Notes: generated from the sequence alone by a model not told the origin. Positions 37,201 through 46,841 are shown, numbered from the stretch's first letter. The stretch is DNA of 64,000 nt from Phymorhynchus buccinoides (GCA_017654935.2 CM065699.1:45272362-45336361), one strand, 5' to 3'. A program made the numbers and translations.

Positions 37201-40200
37201 TGATTTCTGAAATGCACAAAAAAAATTTGTAGTAGCATCGTTGTCTGAACACCTTGAAAGTTGAATGGCGGCACATTATATAAGATGAAGTGCACTTAAC
37301 ACAAAGCTGGAGTGCACTTAACACAAAGCTGGAGTGCACTTAACACAAAGCTGGAGTGCACTTAACACAAAGCTGGAGTGCACTTAACACACACAAAATA
37401 TTGGCTAACACAGAAAAATATGTTTGAACCGACGAAGCCCCTCTTTATTATTACTTTAACCCTTTCACCACCAATGTTGCATTTTCGCACCACAATGGTT
37501 TAACACCCATGTCACCCAAAAACATCAAATCAGGGCCTGTTAGCCTACCTGAAGACCCTATTTTCATAATTTGGGGAGGTAAGGATAGGCCTAATGTTAT
37601 ACATGTCACAGAGGAATTCGCAATATTGCAGATTTTTTTCCTCTCTACCCAGGTAAGTTTAATATAACAAAAATGCTGAAAAATGGCTGGCGGCGAAAGG
37701 GTTAAAAAGATGTGTTTTACACAGATTCTCAGCACAACATGAAATATAGTCAACACACAAACAAAAACTCGGTCCAATTGTTATTTATCATACTACAGTT
37801 CGCATTGATGGCACTAAATGAACCTGGAGCCACCAAATATTTCCTTACAAACTTCGTAAAAGCCAACACAAAGCTCAAATGTTCATCTACAGTGCCAGGT
37901 GCTAGTCAGGAAGTTAAGTTGGAAAGTATGAACTGCGCATGCGTGCTCTCGAGTCCTGCATAAAGTGTGTTGTCTGCAGCACTACTGCTTGTTCAGTAGC
38001 AAAAGTTCAGTTTCACATTGTTTGTCCCATGAATGTTGTGTTAAGGAGTATCCATAGCGGACCATTGTTGATAAAACAACAACAAAACACCATATCAAAA
38101 AGAGTGAAATATTTTGAGGGCACCAGCCCTCTTTATCGATCCACGGACTGCTGATAATTACGTCAAATTACTACGAGGTCATATAAGAATTTGTTCCTTT
38201 ACCACTGAAAGAACAAACAATGTGGAAACCAATGGATGTGCTTTAACACTCTCTCACACACACACACACACTTTGTGTACACACAGTGACACACACAGTG
38301 ACACACACACTTTGTGTACACACAGTGACACACACAGTGACACACACACTTTGTGTACACACAGTGACACACACACACACACACTTTGTGTACACACACA
38401 CACACACTCTTTGTGTACACACAGTGACACACACACAAACACAAATGCGCACACGCACACACACTTTGTGTACACACAGTGACACACACACACACAACAC
38501 AAATGCGCACACGCACACACACAACGACAACAGAAAGAAACGCGTACTCACTGAAATTAAAACGAAAACACTTAATATTAATATTCCCATAATCTTTTCC
38601 TTGGGGTCTGATTTTCCCTTTGCCACTTTAAAGGGAATTCACATGCTCTATTTGGATGCACAAACACCATGGCATGGTTTTAGAACATTGATAAACACAG
38701 ACTGCAAACCATATCGCTATTACCTACCTTTTGTGTCACATTCTTCAAAATAAAGTGAGCACTCACACATTTATTTTTAAAATATTGCAGATCAACCGGC
38801 TGGAATCAGCCGGCCATTGTATTTCGCCTACATCATAATTTCTTCGATATATATCGTGAATTAGCTGACACTGACAGAAAGATGTTGGCTTGAAGTTGAA
38901 ACAAGCAAAGTGATCTTGAGGAGTTCTGTGGATCTGGCGAATGTGATATCACCAAAAGCACACGACGTCAAGTGAACTCCACATGCTTTTGTTGCGTGCA
39001 AATCGTGACTTATCCACTTGATCTTGATCAGTTTTATGCTTTCTTGTGAGTTCCAATAAAATCGGAATTTATGATCCAATTCGATTTAGCACTTGTTACT
39101 TTAAGTTTAACTGATCAGTCTCTCCAGAAGTATCAGCTCTGTTGGTAGCATTGGCTGAAGACAAACGTACCTTTTCTGTGGCTGAGAGGGACTGTGATGG
39201 GCCTGGCTGAGAAATAGAGTCCACACTGGGACTGCACACTAAGTGCACCGTGTGCTGAGAGTTCTGGTCAATCTGCAACATGGATAAAACATGATCAATA
39301 AAGACAGACAGTGAATAGAGTTATTCTTAAATGTGACACTACTAGTAGTATAGAAAAAGACATCTAGTGAAGGTGCATCATCTTAATGCCTCATATTTGA
39401 ACTGTGTGTGTGTGTCCTTCTGTTTGTTCGCCTTGTAACTCACAAACCAGTGTACAGCTTCAAATTTTGTGTGGTGATGCATTATGGTGAAGGGAGGGTC
39501 CCATAGAAAATTCATAACTGTGGTGACCTTGACGTTTGACCTTGAAAACCGATCAGAAGTTGGAGTAATAACTAAAGGGTAGTAATTAGGGAATGACTGG
39601 CTGGACTGGTTTCCAATGGTTACTTCCCTTGCATCATAAATCTGAGTGAAAGAGGGGGGGAGGCGAAATGGAGTGTGAGTGTGAGAGAGAGTACGTGGTT
39701 GTGCGCGCATGCGAAGCTTAGCGAGCAGGACTGCTAGTAATATTATAAGACAACCAAATCCAACACAAATCTTTTATTTTGTTATCATAGTTTCTTCCTA
39801 CATAATTAAATTAGTCATATTATAAGGCGCAGGGGTCTCAGTGTGGAAAACAAAGTATGGCCTTATCGTTACTTAAATACAATAGATATTGTTAAAGGTA
39901 TACCATAGATTGAACTCTTCTAGCGCCATGTATTTTATTGATATCTTAGGTTGTCCGTTGCATCTCAACCGACAAGAGGGGAGTAACTATTTCTTCGAGT
40001 GCACATGCGTTGCTTTAACAGAAGCTCTAAAGATAGTCAAACACATGGCAGGGTGCTTAGCAGTAAATGTCTTTGCATTTGGTGGGAGTATTGAGTGATG
40101 TCTTGGGTTAATGTATTCGCCCATGGTACTACTACTAGGCATAATTTTCTTTTACAATGTAAAAAAAAAGTATCTCATAATCATATTATATTTCACTTCT

Positions 40201-41215
40201 ATGTGTGACTGTGTCTGAATGTAAGTGCAATTCAAATAATTGTATGTCAGAAACATGATATATATATCCTTGATAAGATGTTCAGTAACATATACATGTT
40301 TAACACAGGATCAAAATAAATAGTGTTGAACAAGCTCCTTTAAAGTGTTGACATGTTTTCACCACCTTGGGATTCTGTCAATAACGCTTTACCCCTTAAG
40401 TCTTAACTTACAATGCAACAGCTGTTCCCACAACAGCTGCAAATGAAGGCTTTTCTATAAATAAAATAAATAAAAAATGATGAGCAACAGAGAATGAGTG
40501 CAATTTGACTATCCACACAAGCACATTTGGAACAAAATACAGGAATTACAGCATAAATTGTTTGTGGATTCAGTTATAATAATTATGGCTATAATGATAG
40601 TTAAGAAAAAAGCAGTTTCATCTAGGATATCCGGTTCCCTCGGCCAAATACTGATAGCATCTGTGTTTCATAATGACAGCACAACACACACACACACACA
40701 CACACCCCAACACCCGAGGCCAAACACATTAATAAACACTTCAAACTGTATGCAAATTTATCTTCTGTTTAAAATTTGAAAAGAATCCAGATCTGTATCT
40801 CTGCTAACACCACACTGGCTAAAACAGACACAGACACACATTTTTTAATCATTCCAAATCAAATGTTTGACAGTTTAAATTGTAAGCTACCTTCACAAAG
40901 TTCAGAGATCGTATGTTTAAATTGCATATCCAATCTTTACAAAACAAACAACATGAACAGTCTGAAACAAACAAAATGGATACTTACTTGTCTAAGAACT
41001 TCTTTCAATGTTAAATGGTCTGCCAATAGTTGTCCAGAATAAATCAACTTTTGTTGATGATGTTTCTGCAAACAATTTTGTTTTTAAATCACGTCTTTGC
41101 TAAAAGAGAGATCACATAACACATGAATCATTGTTTAGTGAACAAAATGTGAAAACAGATCTGACACAAAATATGTGAGTAAAGTGTAGGTGTGTTTAGG
41201 GGATCATTGGATACT

Positions 41216-41285
<70 letters not shown>

Positions 41286-41286
41286 C

Positions 41287-41319
<33 letters not shown>

Positions 41320-41320
41320 C

Positions 41321-41355
<35 letters not shown>

Positions 41356-44300
41356 CACTGTGTGTGTGTGTGTGTGTGTGTTTGATAACTTTGTTTTATA
41401 TTAATTACATGTGCTTTTATGTTATTTTACAAATTGTCTCTTCTGTATCTTAAATGTTAACAATGTCTTATTTCGAAATTGAACAAAGGGTGATTAACTC
41501 CCCTCCACCAAAGTTGATTACGATACCAATCATCTAGCAATACGTGGGCCAGAACCAAAGTGAGACAAACCAAGCATCATTCTCAAAAAAGAATGTGCCA
41601 AGTTCGCCTTTATGACCCTTCACCCACACAGTACACCTCAACAATGGTGGAGAGGATGACATACAAACAAATCAACATCTATCCAAGATTGGCATAGCCT
41701 TCTAGCCTTGAATATGTAATATGTTGCACATAACACACAACAGAACAAACTGGTAAGCCTCAAAAGGAATTTTTGGTTAATCAAAGAATGAAATACTCAA
41801 ATAGTGAGGCCAAGAGGGGAAATAACGAAATTCAACAAAGGGTGAATACTCTCTTTCTAATTAACTCCCCTCCACCAAAGTGAGACAAACAAAGCATCAT
41901 TCTCAAAAAAGAATGTGCCAAGTTCGCCTTTATGACCCTTCACCCACACAGTACACATCAACAATGGTGGAGAGGACAACATACAAACAAATCAACATCT
42001 ATCCAAGAGAGGCATAGCCTTCTACTTCTAGCCTTGAATATGTTACACATAAACAACACACAACACAGAACAAACTGGTAAGCCTCGAAAGGAATGTTTG
42101 GTTAATCAAAGAATGAGAATGATACTTTGTTTGTCTCACTTTGGTTCTGACCCATGTATTGCTAGATGATTGATATCGTAATCAACTTTGGTGGAGGGGA
42201 GTTAATTAGAAAGAGAGTATTCACCCTTTGTTCAATTTCGTTATCTCCTCTCTTGGCCTCACTATTTCATTCTTCAATGTCTTATTTCACTGTTTGGAAA
42301 CAAGACAATTGTGGAATTGGAATTATAAATATATATCAGTGTGTGCATATTTGTGTTGACCACTGGTGTGCGTATGTTTAGGAGTGTCTACTGTCTACCC
42401 ATTCCCTCTTCCTCCCTCCCTTTCCTCCTCCCCCCCCCCCCCCTTTCCCAACACACATACAGAAAGAAGCCATATTCCTCATTCCACTTTCGTGGACCTA
42501 AGACAATCACTTAGTTAAACCCTTGTCACACACAGCCCATGGCCTCACAACAACAACCCCAATCAGCCAATGTGGATGAGAGCCGCACGGACATGGCAAG
42601 AAGAGCATGGTGGGGTCCTGCTACTAACAATGGTACGAGCATGGAAAGCGTGACAGATTATGAGTTTGCTGCATTATTTTCATTTTGATCAGGCTCAAAA
42701 CCACTGTAGCAAGGACATGGTGGAAAAGGAAGCGTGGCAAGTGTGTAGCTTTAATTACTTTTCAGGCTGCTAAAATTCTAAGTCAGGACAGAACTAAGCA
42801 GGTCAAAATGGAGGAAATTTGTGTGCAGTGCACGGACCGGACAGCATAGTGGCAACACAGCAGCAATCTAAGGCATACACCAATGAGCATGGCTCGATCG
42901 GCAAGAAACTGACCACTGACTGACTTGAGTTGATCCATGTCAGTGTCACTAAACTGCAACCTCTGTCTTGCAAATACTAGAGTCTACACTCTCTAGTAGC
43001 AGCAGCATTAAGCTTAAGGAGGCTTTCCACATTTCACTGTGACCATGCCAAGATCTATAGAAATGTTGCAGGGTAGCAACGACTAATAATGCTAACAACG
43101 GCTAAACGCCAATGATTCAAGTACTCTCAACTCTTTTTAAAAGAACTACCACTCTCCTTGCAAGAGTGGCAATTCTTTTTTTTTCATCGTCTTTATTTAT
43201 TTCTCTCTCTCTCTCTCTTTTCATCGTCTTTATTTATTTCTCTCTCTCTCTCTCTCTCTCTCGCACTCTCAATTTGTCGTTGCTCTCGTCCTCCGTTGCC
43301 GTTCTGGAACCTTGATTCTTTGGTCCATTTTTTTCCCTTCTCATTTTCATTCGCTCTCCCTCTCCCTTTATTTTTTTTCCCCCATCTTTTTTCCCTTTTG
43401 TTTTGTTTTCTTTCTTCTTTTTCTTCTTTTTTTTTTGTTGTCTTCTTTCTCTCAGTTTTTCTTTTCTTTATTGTTTCTTTTTTTTTTAACGTGGTTTTTT
43501 TTTCATCTCATGTTTTTCTTCTTTTTTATGATAGATGATGATGGTGATATGATAAGTGAGTCCTGATTCATGAAGATGATGCTGTGAGGTCCATTACGAC
43601 TTGCGATCAGTGACAGGGCTGTCCTCCACGCTCCCTATCAAATTTATGCTGGCGTCAACAGAGGAACAGACACCTGCAGTGTTGGTCAGGAAATTAGAGC
43701 AACACTCGCAATACACATCCGTAAAATGGATGAAGCTCGACTGTCTGGTCCCAGTCTTCCCAATGAGTCCACAGCATACTCTCTCTGGGTAGGAGCTGGT
43801 CTGGGCCGAAAAACCCCCACAAGACCCTGATGGGATTCGAACCGTTGACCTCCCCAGCTACTAGTCCGCAACTCTAACCACTGAGCTAAGGGGACTGGTT
43901 ACTCTCAAAGTTCTTTTAAAACCTTCTTGCAAAGTAAATGAAGTACTTTGCTTTCACTTTGCTTTGATTAATAAAATCCCAAACAGATTTTCATTAAAAT
44001 GCCTGCAAGTCACGCCTGTCGATGAGACATCCGCAATCAGCTCGAACTGCCCTACCTTGCCGGTGATGTCATTCACTGGTTGGGAGAATTCAGACTGCAT
44101 GTCATAAGCAACTTATCTTATTTATAATATTGGGCCATGTTATGTGAATGGCCAAGGCTAGGGTTACGGGTCCGCATTCTCCAGGCATCATGGGATGCAA
44201 AAATGGAATGCAATAGTTTTGAAAAACTACTAAAATTGACTCAAAAGAAAGTATCATGTTCCTAACCCTATCCCTAATCCTTATTTTCACAAAACGTCGA

Positions 44301-46195
44301 TGCATTAAATATAAAAAATAAAAAATTGCATTTCTTGATGAAAAATTTGACTATCCCTGAACATGGTCTGAGTGTTGCAACAACCCCGTGCCTGTAGCCA
44401 CTGTGTATGATATGAATTATGCATTCATGAGGAAGATTAGATTAGAATAATTTATCTAAGCTTGACTGAAATTTATCATAATTATTGTCAGTTTTACTAC
44501 TTTTACTTTTTAGTGGAACATTTTGAAAATGTATAATTCGCATTTTTGATTTAGGCATTTTAAATAGATATTTTAACAAATTAATTTCCCTATTTGTGTA
44601 CAAGCTGTAGAGAAGAAAGACGTGTTTGGCTGCACGTGGACAAGTTGGCCGGAAAGGCAGAATCAAGGATGATTCGACTCATTGGGTGAGGAAGAAACTA
44701 CCGAAAAAAGCAGGGAGGAGCTGACCATAAAGGACTATTTGCTCAATCACTGAGGGCTCATGGACTAGACAGTTCTATAGACGTTGCTACCCTAGAAAGC
44801 ATTATTTATTTGTGAAGACACTGATAGTATAGTGATACTGTGATAACAGTATTAATGATTGAAGGCGACATGGTGTAGTTCCTTATCCTTTCGAGTCGCC
44901 TTTCATAACCCGGTATGTCTATACTGTATACACCGGAAAATACCGAAAAAAATAATGCAGAATGGTCAAAACATACCGAAAAATGCCGAATGCTGAAGGC
45001 GAAATTATCAAAACACCGAATGGTATTGGTAGGGCTGAATTATGAAAACATTTACAGAAAACCCCAAAATTTATTACAATGGAAAGTGAAATTGCCGAAT
45101 AGCAAAGTGATTAACACGGTACCGATGACACATTTCCGTAGTTCGGCTATCCCGCACACTAGAAAAGAATTCACGTCATACCGCATCATATCGACATGTT
45201 TACAAACAATTCTGCGCACGCACGCGTACAAATACAAACACATCGGCGCTCAACATAAATCAAAGAACTCAATGAGTAGATGTGAATTATTTTTAAGTAG
45301 ACGCGGTTTTGTGGCATCACACACCGTTCACACAGGCTGAGATCGTCACCGGGCTCGTAGCGACCTAGGCTGTGTTATTTTTAAAAGCTAACCTTTTTCA
45401 AAGATTGCCTGCTTTTAAGATTGGTTACGATTATCCTTGCTCCTGTTGTGGTAAGCAGTGTGACATCGACTGCATTTTTTGCGATGTTTGTGAAAAATGG
45501 GCTCACTATAAATGTGAAAATCTATCAAACAGTGATGGAGGGGTAAGCTTTGTACATAGGTCTATTGGATTTCCATGATTATCTCAATATCTACCCATAT
45601 ACTAGCCTTGACCTTCTTCATGTCATGACCATCCAGCATTCACCTTTCAGCATTTTCCGGTGTATAGATATACCCCTCGTAACCCAAAGGGTTTGCGAGT
45701 GCGCTGGTTCGAATCCAGCTCCGTTCACGGAGTTATGTCCTTGGGAAAGATACTTTTCTCCCATTTCCTGGTTCCTCAGATGAGACCTTAAACCGAGGTC
45801 CTGTGTGTGAACGCACGCACAAGATCTTGCGCACACATTAAACTGCACATTTCACTGGTACTAGTGGTACTGGTAGGGGTTGGCCGTGTTGTGCCGGTGG
45901 AATGGTCCAATGGATGACACGAACTCACAAAGCATGTATCCTGTGCGCCAATACTGGCAATAGCACGAAGACTTTGTGCACGGGGCAGAATAAACATCTC
46001 CAATCAGAACAAAAGAAAGTAAGAAAGATTGGTTCTAATAATTATACTTACTGGTTTACTAGGATACACCGATTCCAGGTGTTGTTTTAATTTACGGATC
46101 GTCCAGCCAAGAACACATTCAACAGTCTGATCAGCAATTCTCTGATTAGCCGCCTTGACGACTAGTGTCACTGGTAAGTCTGCTGCCAAGTCCAT
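25079..46195 (-). CDS. HERPUD: HERPUD (Herp) homologue, ER-stress ubiquitin-like membrane protein, 8 exons (joined)
   Basis: Eight coding exons on the minus strand join as 46195-46052, 41065-40988, 39272-39171, 37206-37097, 34596-34408, 32439-32131, 28415-28229 and 25277-25079, about 440 residues (vertebrate HERPUD proteins are about 390-410). Known for the family: Herp sits in the ER membrane with its ubiquitin-like domain in the cytosol and helps the HRD1 complex in ER-associated degradation. Seen here: a ubiquitin-like domain (residues about 7-86, [12 protein letters not shown] to HTVHLVC), a DGLR motif, a Met/Gly/Pro linker ending [36 protein letters not shown] and a second hydrophobic [13 protein letters not shown], a Q21 tract, and the tail [15 protein letters not shown]. 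Exons 1-7 join in phase with consensus sites. Exon 8 is 199 bases, one too many for the frame needed by its tail. Introns carry several large minisatellites. Confidence 0.9.
25971..28068. repeat. 45-bp tandem array, about 46 copies, in HERPUD intron 7
   Basis: The unit GTACGAGACAGTCTTGTACG plus TAGGCACAGAGAGTGCCAGAAACAG repeats every 45 bases, with one disrupted unit near 26420. Each unit has two dyads: GTACGAGAC/GTCTTGTAC and GGCAC-AGAGA-GTGCC. Variation is limited to two or three sites (A/T at the dyad centre, C/T in GTACG/GTATG). Because 45 is divisible by three and stop-free, frames of about 700 codons are open on both strands; this is a property of the array, not evidence of a protein. 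Confidence 0.97.
28085..28142 (-). repeat. Fragment of interspersed repeat family A
   Basis: Reverse complement of the head of the copy at 57718 (CTATCGCTCAGACA.. CTCCTGTCA..). It abuts the end of the 45-bp array. Confidence 0.6.
28229..28415 (-). CDS. HERPUD: HERPUD exon 7, polyglutamine exon
   Basis: Acceptor GATTTGGTTTCAG; the first base completes a Leu codon from exon 6, then [20 protein letters not shown], a run of 21 Gln coded by mixed CAA/CAG, and [17 protein letters not shown] before donor GTTAGT. It ends in phase 0. The RNRFGFG start corresponds to the HQAGWFPFRQ region just after the membrane segment of human HERPUD2. Confidence 0.8.
28478..29440 (+). repeat. Interspersed repeat family A copy, split by a nested TTAA element
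   Basis: Two parts, 28478-28595 and 29232-29440, together match the uninterrupted copy at 31768-32070 (GCGTTCCCAGGCCATAATGG head, GGAGGAGCT..AAAGGAGAAA middle, CAGAACTTCCAAGAAGGTGG tail). The gap between them is filled by the element at 28596-29227. Confidence 0.8.
28592..29231. mobile_element. Nested palindromic MITE, piggyBac-type TTAA insertion
   Basis: TTAA at 28592-28595 and 29228-29231 flank a 632-base insert whose outer about 145 bases are inverted repeats (GGTGACACTGCGTGTTCGGA at the left, the complement of CGAACATGCAGTGTGTTACC at the right; both arms share ATGCATTACTCTGTCCATTT or its complement). No transposase is present. Confidence 0.85.
29520..29880 (+). mobile_element. LINE ORF2 3' end fragment
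   Basis: Plus-strand pieces read [20 protein letters not shown], then [32 protein letters not shown], then [20 protein letters not shown] and [13 protein letters not shown]. This is the order of the C-terminal part of common animal LINE reverse transcriptases (RRxLxI.Y..hiTNeeV, WxDNI.EWT, WRxLV). In-frame stops break it. Confidence 0.75.
29850..30462. repeat. 63-bp tandem array seeded by the LINE 3' coding end, about 10 copies
   Basis: The [22 protein letters not shown] segment of the adjacent LINE plus a GGA-rich linker repeats every 57-63 bases. Length differences come from the number of GGA triplets, and units differ at GGAGTT versus GGACTT and GGATGAAG versus GGAGGAAG. Confidence 0.92.
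30515..30602 (-). repeat. LINE/SINE 3' tail fragment with (ATT)n end
   Basis: On the minus strand: GTGAAGCGCTTAGAGCCCTG .. AAGCGCTATATAAGTTGTCA then (ATT)n. The same kind of tail ends the LINE at 1007-1095. Confidence 0.65.
30697..30714. repeat. Poly-C run
   Basis: Eighteen or so C residues in HERPUD intron 6. Confidence 0.9.
30830..31110 (+). repeat. Interspersed repeat family A copy (CGCTCAGACAG head type)
   Basis: It shares the ATCGCTCAGACA..TCCTGTCA head and the GGCAGAAAGACTGTAGATGA tail region with the copy at 57718-58020. Confidence 0.7.
31190..31772. repeat. About 28-bp array derived from the HERPUD exon 6 donor junction, about 20 copies
   Basis: The unit CCACACTAACAAGTAGAGGA plus AGAAGAAT differs by one base from the true exon 6/intron 6 junction at 32121-32150 (CCACACTTACAAGTAGAGGA then AGAAGAATCC). 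Read on the minus strand each unit contains the last codons of exon 6 and a GTTAGT donor-like sequence. Unit length varies by GAA triplets. Confidence 0.9.
31768..32070 (+). repeat. Interspersed repeat family A, uninterrupted copy
   Basis: About 300 bases from TTCTACGTTCCC to ATGGGGAGAGG. It separates the exon-derived array (31190-31772) from its source exon. Confidence 0.75.
32131..32439 (-). CDS. HERPUD: HERPUD exon 6, membrane-anchor exon
   Basis: Acceptor TTTATTTCAG; the first base completes a Tyr codon, then [20 protein letters not shown] and a Pro/Ala/Asn-rich spacer, [20 protein letters not shown] and [55 protein letters not shown] is the most conserved Herp signature. Donor GTAAGT leaves TT, completed to Leu by exon 7. 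Confidence 0.92.
32470..33180. other. HERPUD intron 5 sequence, no recognised feature
   Basis: AT-rich intron. A short repeated [18 protein letters not shown] motif appears three times between 32879 and 33030. Confidence 0.5.
33185..33520 (-). repeat. Interspersed repeat family A copy, reversed
   Basis: Reverse-complement copy of 31768-32070, including the CAGCCGACAC.. head counterpart near 33400 and the TTCTTGAAGTTTTGTGCTTG tail near 33245. Confidence 0.75.
33538..34464. repeat. HERPUD: 71-bp array from the HERPUD exon 5 donor, 13 units including the exon copy
   Basis: GGGCCATGTACTGGGAATAC recurs 13 times at exactly 71-base spacing from 33571 to 34423; the last is the real exon. On the minus strand each unit carries the end of exon 5 ([16 protein letters not shown] or the variant [16 protein letters not shown]) and the full donor TA-GTAAGTG. 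Variants at two sites (CATCCAGG/TATCGAGG and GCATGTAG/GCACGTAG) give alternating unit types. Confidence 0.97.
34408..34596 (-). CDS. HERPUD: HERPUD exon 5, Met/Gly/Pro linker
   Basis: Acceptor TGTTTTTAG; one base completes Gly from exon 4, then [40 protein letters not shown] and [22 protein letters not shown]. Human HERPUD2 has FSPLQMLWWQQMYAHQYYMQ at this place. The best donor is TA-GTAAGT at 34407, which leaves TA to make Tyr with exon 6. Skipping this donor would read TAG directly after MQ. Confidence 0.92.
34643..35451. mobile_element. Non-autonomous DNA transposon with GGCTATAAGGCG-type ends
   Basis: Left tip ACCATATTTTTCGGGCTATA pairs with the right tip TATAGTCTGAAAAATACAGT (complement ACTGTATTTTTCAGACTATA), about 17 of 20 matching. 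Internal parts (CAGAGCTTCAGATTGTTTTC, GGGTCATATGACCCC) recur at 59120-59290. No transposase is seen; superfamily not assigned. Confidence 0.65.
36115..37020 (+). mobile_element. CR1/L2-like LINE reverse transcriptase fragment
   Basis: In HERPUD intron 4, opposite strand. Readable RT blocks in shifting frames: [20 protein letters not shown], then [33 protein letters not shown], the catalytic [29 protein letters not shown] and KHLGVTL. Frameshifts near 36360 and 36450 and later breaks make it inactive. It lacks the endonuclease and the C-terminal end. Confidence 0.85.
37097..37206 (-). CDS. HERPUD: HERPUD exon 4
   Basis: Acceptor TTTTTTTTGTGCATTTCAG, then [36 protein letters not shown], and two bases GG before donor GTGAGC. 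The Ser-rich start and DGLR(Y/H)R correspond to SSEGLRQR of human HERPUD2. No stand-alone ORF covers this exon; it was found by phase and splice sites. Confidence 0.85.
37266..37392. repeat. 24-bp tandem array, 5 copies
   Basis: ACACAAAGCTGGAGTGCACT plus TAAC repeats five times, starting about 60 bases upstream of the HERPUD exon 4 acceptor. Confidence 0.9.
37456..37705. mobile_element. MITE with TTAA duplication, CCCTTTCACC ends
   Basis: TTAA at 37456-37459 and 37702-37705 flank tips CCCTTTCACCACCA and GGCGGCGAAAGGG. Size and ends match the copy at 56392-56641. TTAA plus a CCCTTT tip is typical of piggyBac-derived MITEs. Confidence 0.8.
38258..38522. repeat. (CA)n minisatellite with TTTGTGTACACACAGTGA inserts
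   Basis: CA dinucleotide runs alternate with CTTTGTGTACACACAGTGAC units about six times. The Cys/Val and His/Thr ORFs across it are artefacts. Confidence 0.92.
39171..39272 (-). CDS. HERPUD: HERPUD exon 3
   Basis: Acceptor TTTTATCCATGTTGCAG, then [20 protein letters not shown] and [14 protein letters not shown], donor GTACGT. HTVHLVC is the last strand of the ubiquitin-like domain (human EYHMVHLVC). Phase 0 at both ends. Confidence 0.9.
39376..39740. repeat. Interspersed repeat-like segment with GACCTTGAC motifs
   Basis: TCAAATTTTGTGTGGTGATG and GTGACCTTGACGTTTGACCT resemble the phrases of the large repeats at 48.6-49.5 and 52.8-53.6 kb. Boundaries unclear. Confidence 0.4.
39911..40012. repeat. 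Interspersed repeat, copy 1 (second at 63205-63302)
   Basis: TAGCGCCATGTATTTTATTG .. GGTTGTCCGTTGCATCTCAA .. CCGACAAGAGGGGAGTAACT is nearly identical to 63205-63302. Confidence 0.8.
40988..41065 (-). CDS. HERPUD: HERPUD exon 2
   Basis: Acceptor AATTGTTTGCAG, then [20 protein letters not shown] and KEVLRQ, donor GTAAGT. The human counterpart is QRLVYSGRLLPDHLQLKDIL. Exactly 26 codons, phase 0 at both ends. Confidence 0.92.
41217..41383. repeat. (GT)n microsatellite with three CCACTG interruptions
   Basis: Long GT runs separated by GCCACT inserts at about 41283, 41319 and 41355 (roughly 36-base higher-order unit). Confidence 0.95.
41460..42290. mobile_element. Foldback with internal direct duplication
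   Basis: 41566-41800 and 41880-42115 are direct copies (GAGACAAACCAAGCATCATT .. TGGTTAATCAAAGAATG). 42130-42285 is an inverted copy of the left edge: CTTTGGTGGAGGGGAGTTAA pairs with TTAACTCCCCTCCACCAAAG at 41863-41882 and 41489-41512. No coding sequence. Confidence 0.8.
42420..43545. other. Intron 1 stretch with polypyrimidine tract
   Basis: No gene supported. 43130-43540 is a long CT/T-rich tract containing a duplicated TTCATCGTCTTTATTTATTT block followed by (TC)n. Confidence 0.6.
43680..43905 (-). mobile_element. tRNA-derived SINE
   Basis: On the minus strand it begins AGTCCCCTTAGCTCAGTGGT (A-box-like TAGCTCAGTGGTTAGAG), has the B box GGTTCGAATCC, and then a non-tRNA body (CCCAGACCAGCTCCTACCCA .. 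GTATTGCGAGTGTTGCTCTA). The T-stem pairs poorly, so it is a SINE head and not a functional tRNA gene. Confidence 0.75.
44100..45370. other. HERPUD intron 1, no recognised feature
   Basis: AT-rich. A telomere-like CTAACCCTATCCCTAATCC stands at about 44263. No gene supported. Confidence 0.45.
45385..45545 (+). CDS. Small PHD-like zinc finger coding fragment
   Basis: The plus-strand frame reads [49 protein letters not shown] and then GTAAGC, a possible donor. The spacing CxxC..C..CxxC..HxxC with a Trp before the His is that of a PHD/RING-like finger. It lies antisense in HERPUD intron 1 with no identified partner exons, so it may come from a mobile element or a nested gene. Confidence 0.45.
45672..45850 (+). 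mobile_element. tRNA-derived SINE
   Basis: B-box GGTTCGAATCC at about 45708 is followed by the body TTATGTCCTTGGGAAAGATA, CCTCAGATGAGACCTTAAAC and CGAGGTCCTGTGTGTGAACG, phrases common to tRNA-derived SINEs of marine invertebrates. The tRNA 5' half is degraded. Confidence 0.65.
46052..46195 (-). CDS. HERPUD: HERPUD exon 1 with start codon
   Basis: ATG at 46195-46193 opens [20 protein letters not shown] and [28 protein letters not shown], followed by donor GTAAGT. Human HERPUD2 has IPVTLIIKAPNQKYSDQTIS and YPSKPLTKDQ at the same place. The start is supported by alignment with the family N-terminus. Confidence 0.93.
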
Positions 46196-46560
46196 GATGA
46201 TTTTGAAAACAAAGCCACGTTCACCGAAATCAAGGTTTGGGTTAGGCTGACAAATCTATCAATCCAAAATATGCAAAGTTTCCAAACAGAAGTCTGAGCG
46301 GAAGTCGACTGCTAGTCAAACAAAATGTTCTAAATTGTACAAACGTCTTGCGAGTCACAAATTTAAAAGTCTGCTGGTAAGTACTACCGTGGAACGTTGA
46401 TCATTGTTTCCATCTTACACTGATCAGAGTTATACTTTGTCTTTGGAAGCTGATGAAATGAAGTGTATTGATAGGCGACAACCTCACCCAGGCAGCCACG
46501 GACCAAAATAAATCTGCACACGTCATATGACTAGGCCGCCAGTGATTGGATATTTTATTT
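46196..46560 (-). promoter_or_regulatory. Putative HERPUD promoter region
   Basis: Upstream of the HERPUD ATG on the minus strand, TGACGTG (46525-46519) matches the core of the unfolded-protein-response element bound by XBP1/ATF6, and a CCAAT lies at 46548-46544. No exact ERSE (CCAAT-N9-CCACG) was found. Short motifs like these can occur by chance. Confidence 0.3.
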
Positions 46561-46841
46561 CAGCAAAAGTGAAACTAGCTTTATGCTAGTATTTGATAAA
46601 CGTTACTTATAATTTTTGTTTGCAAAAATATTTAGTGTGATGTACATTAAACTTGCTATAATGTTTTAGTCGTTATGCTTGGATGATAATATATCGGTAA
46701 TTCCCGTGAAAGTGTACCGACCATGGGGCCAGCGCTGATTGGTTGATCCTGATTTTCCGACTACTACCGAATCTTCACATGTTATGAAACTTGCGGCATA
46801 ACAAAACAACAGAGAACGTGGAACATAAACAGATCGGATCA

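Noticed and set aside
38199..38753. Cys/Val-rich and His/Thr-rich ORFs of 107-155 codons
   Set aside because: Translation of a CA/GT minisatellite.
43815..43895. Possible tRNA gene on the minus strand
   Set aside because: A- and B-box-like sequences are present, but the T-stem and acceptor stem do not pair and a SINE body follows.
46390..46420. ERSE-like CGTGG..ATTG arrangement upstream of HERPUD
   Set aside because: Spacing is 10 instead of 9 and the CCAAT part has a mismatch, so it is not counted as an ERSE.
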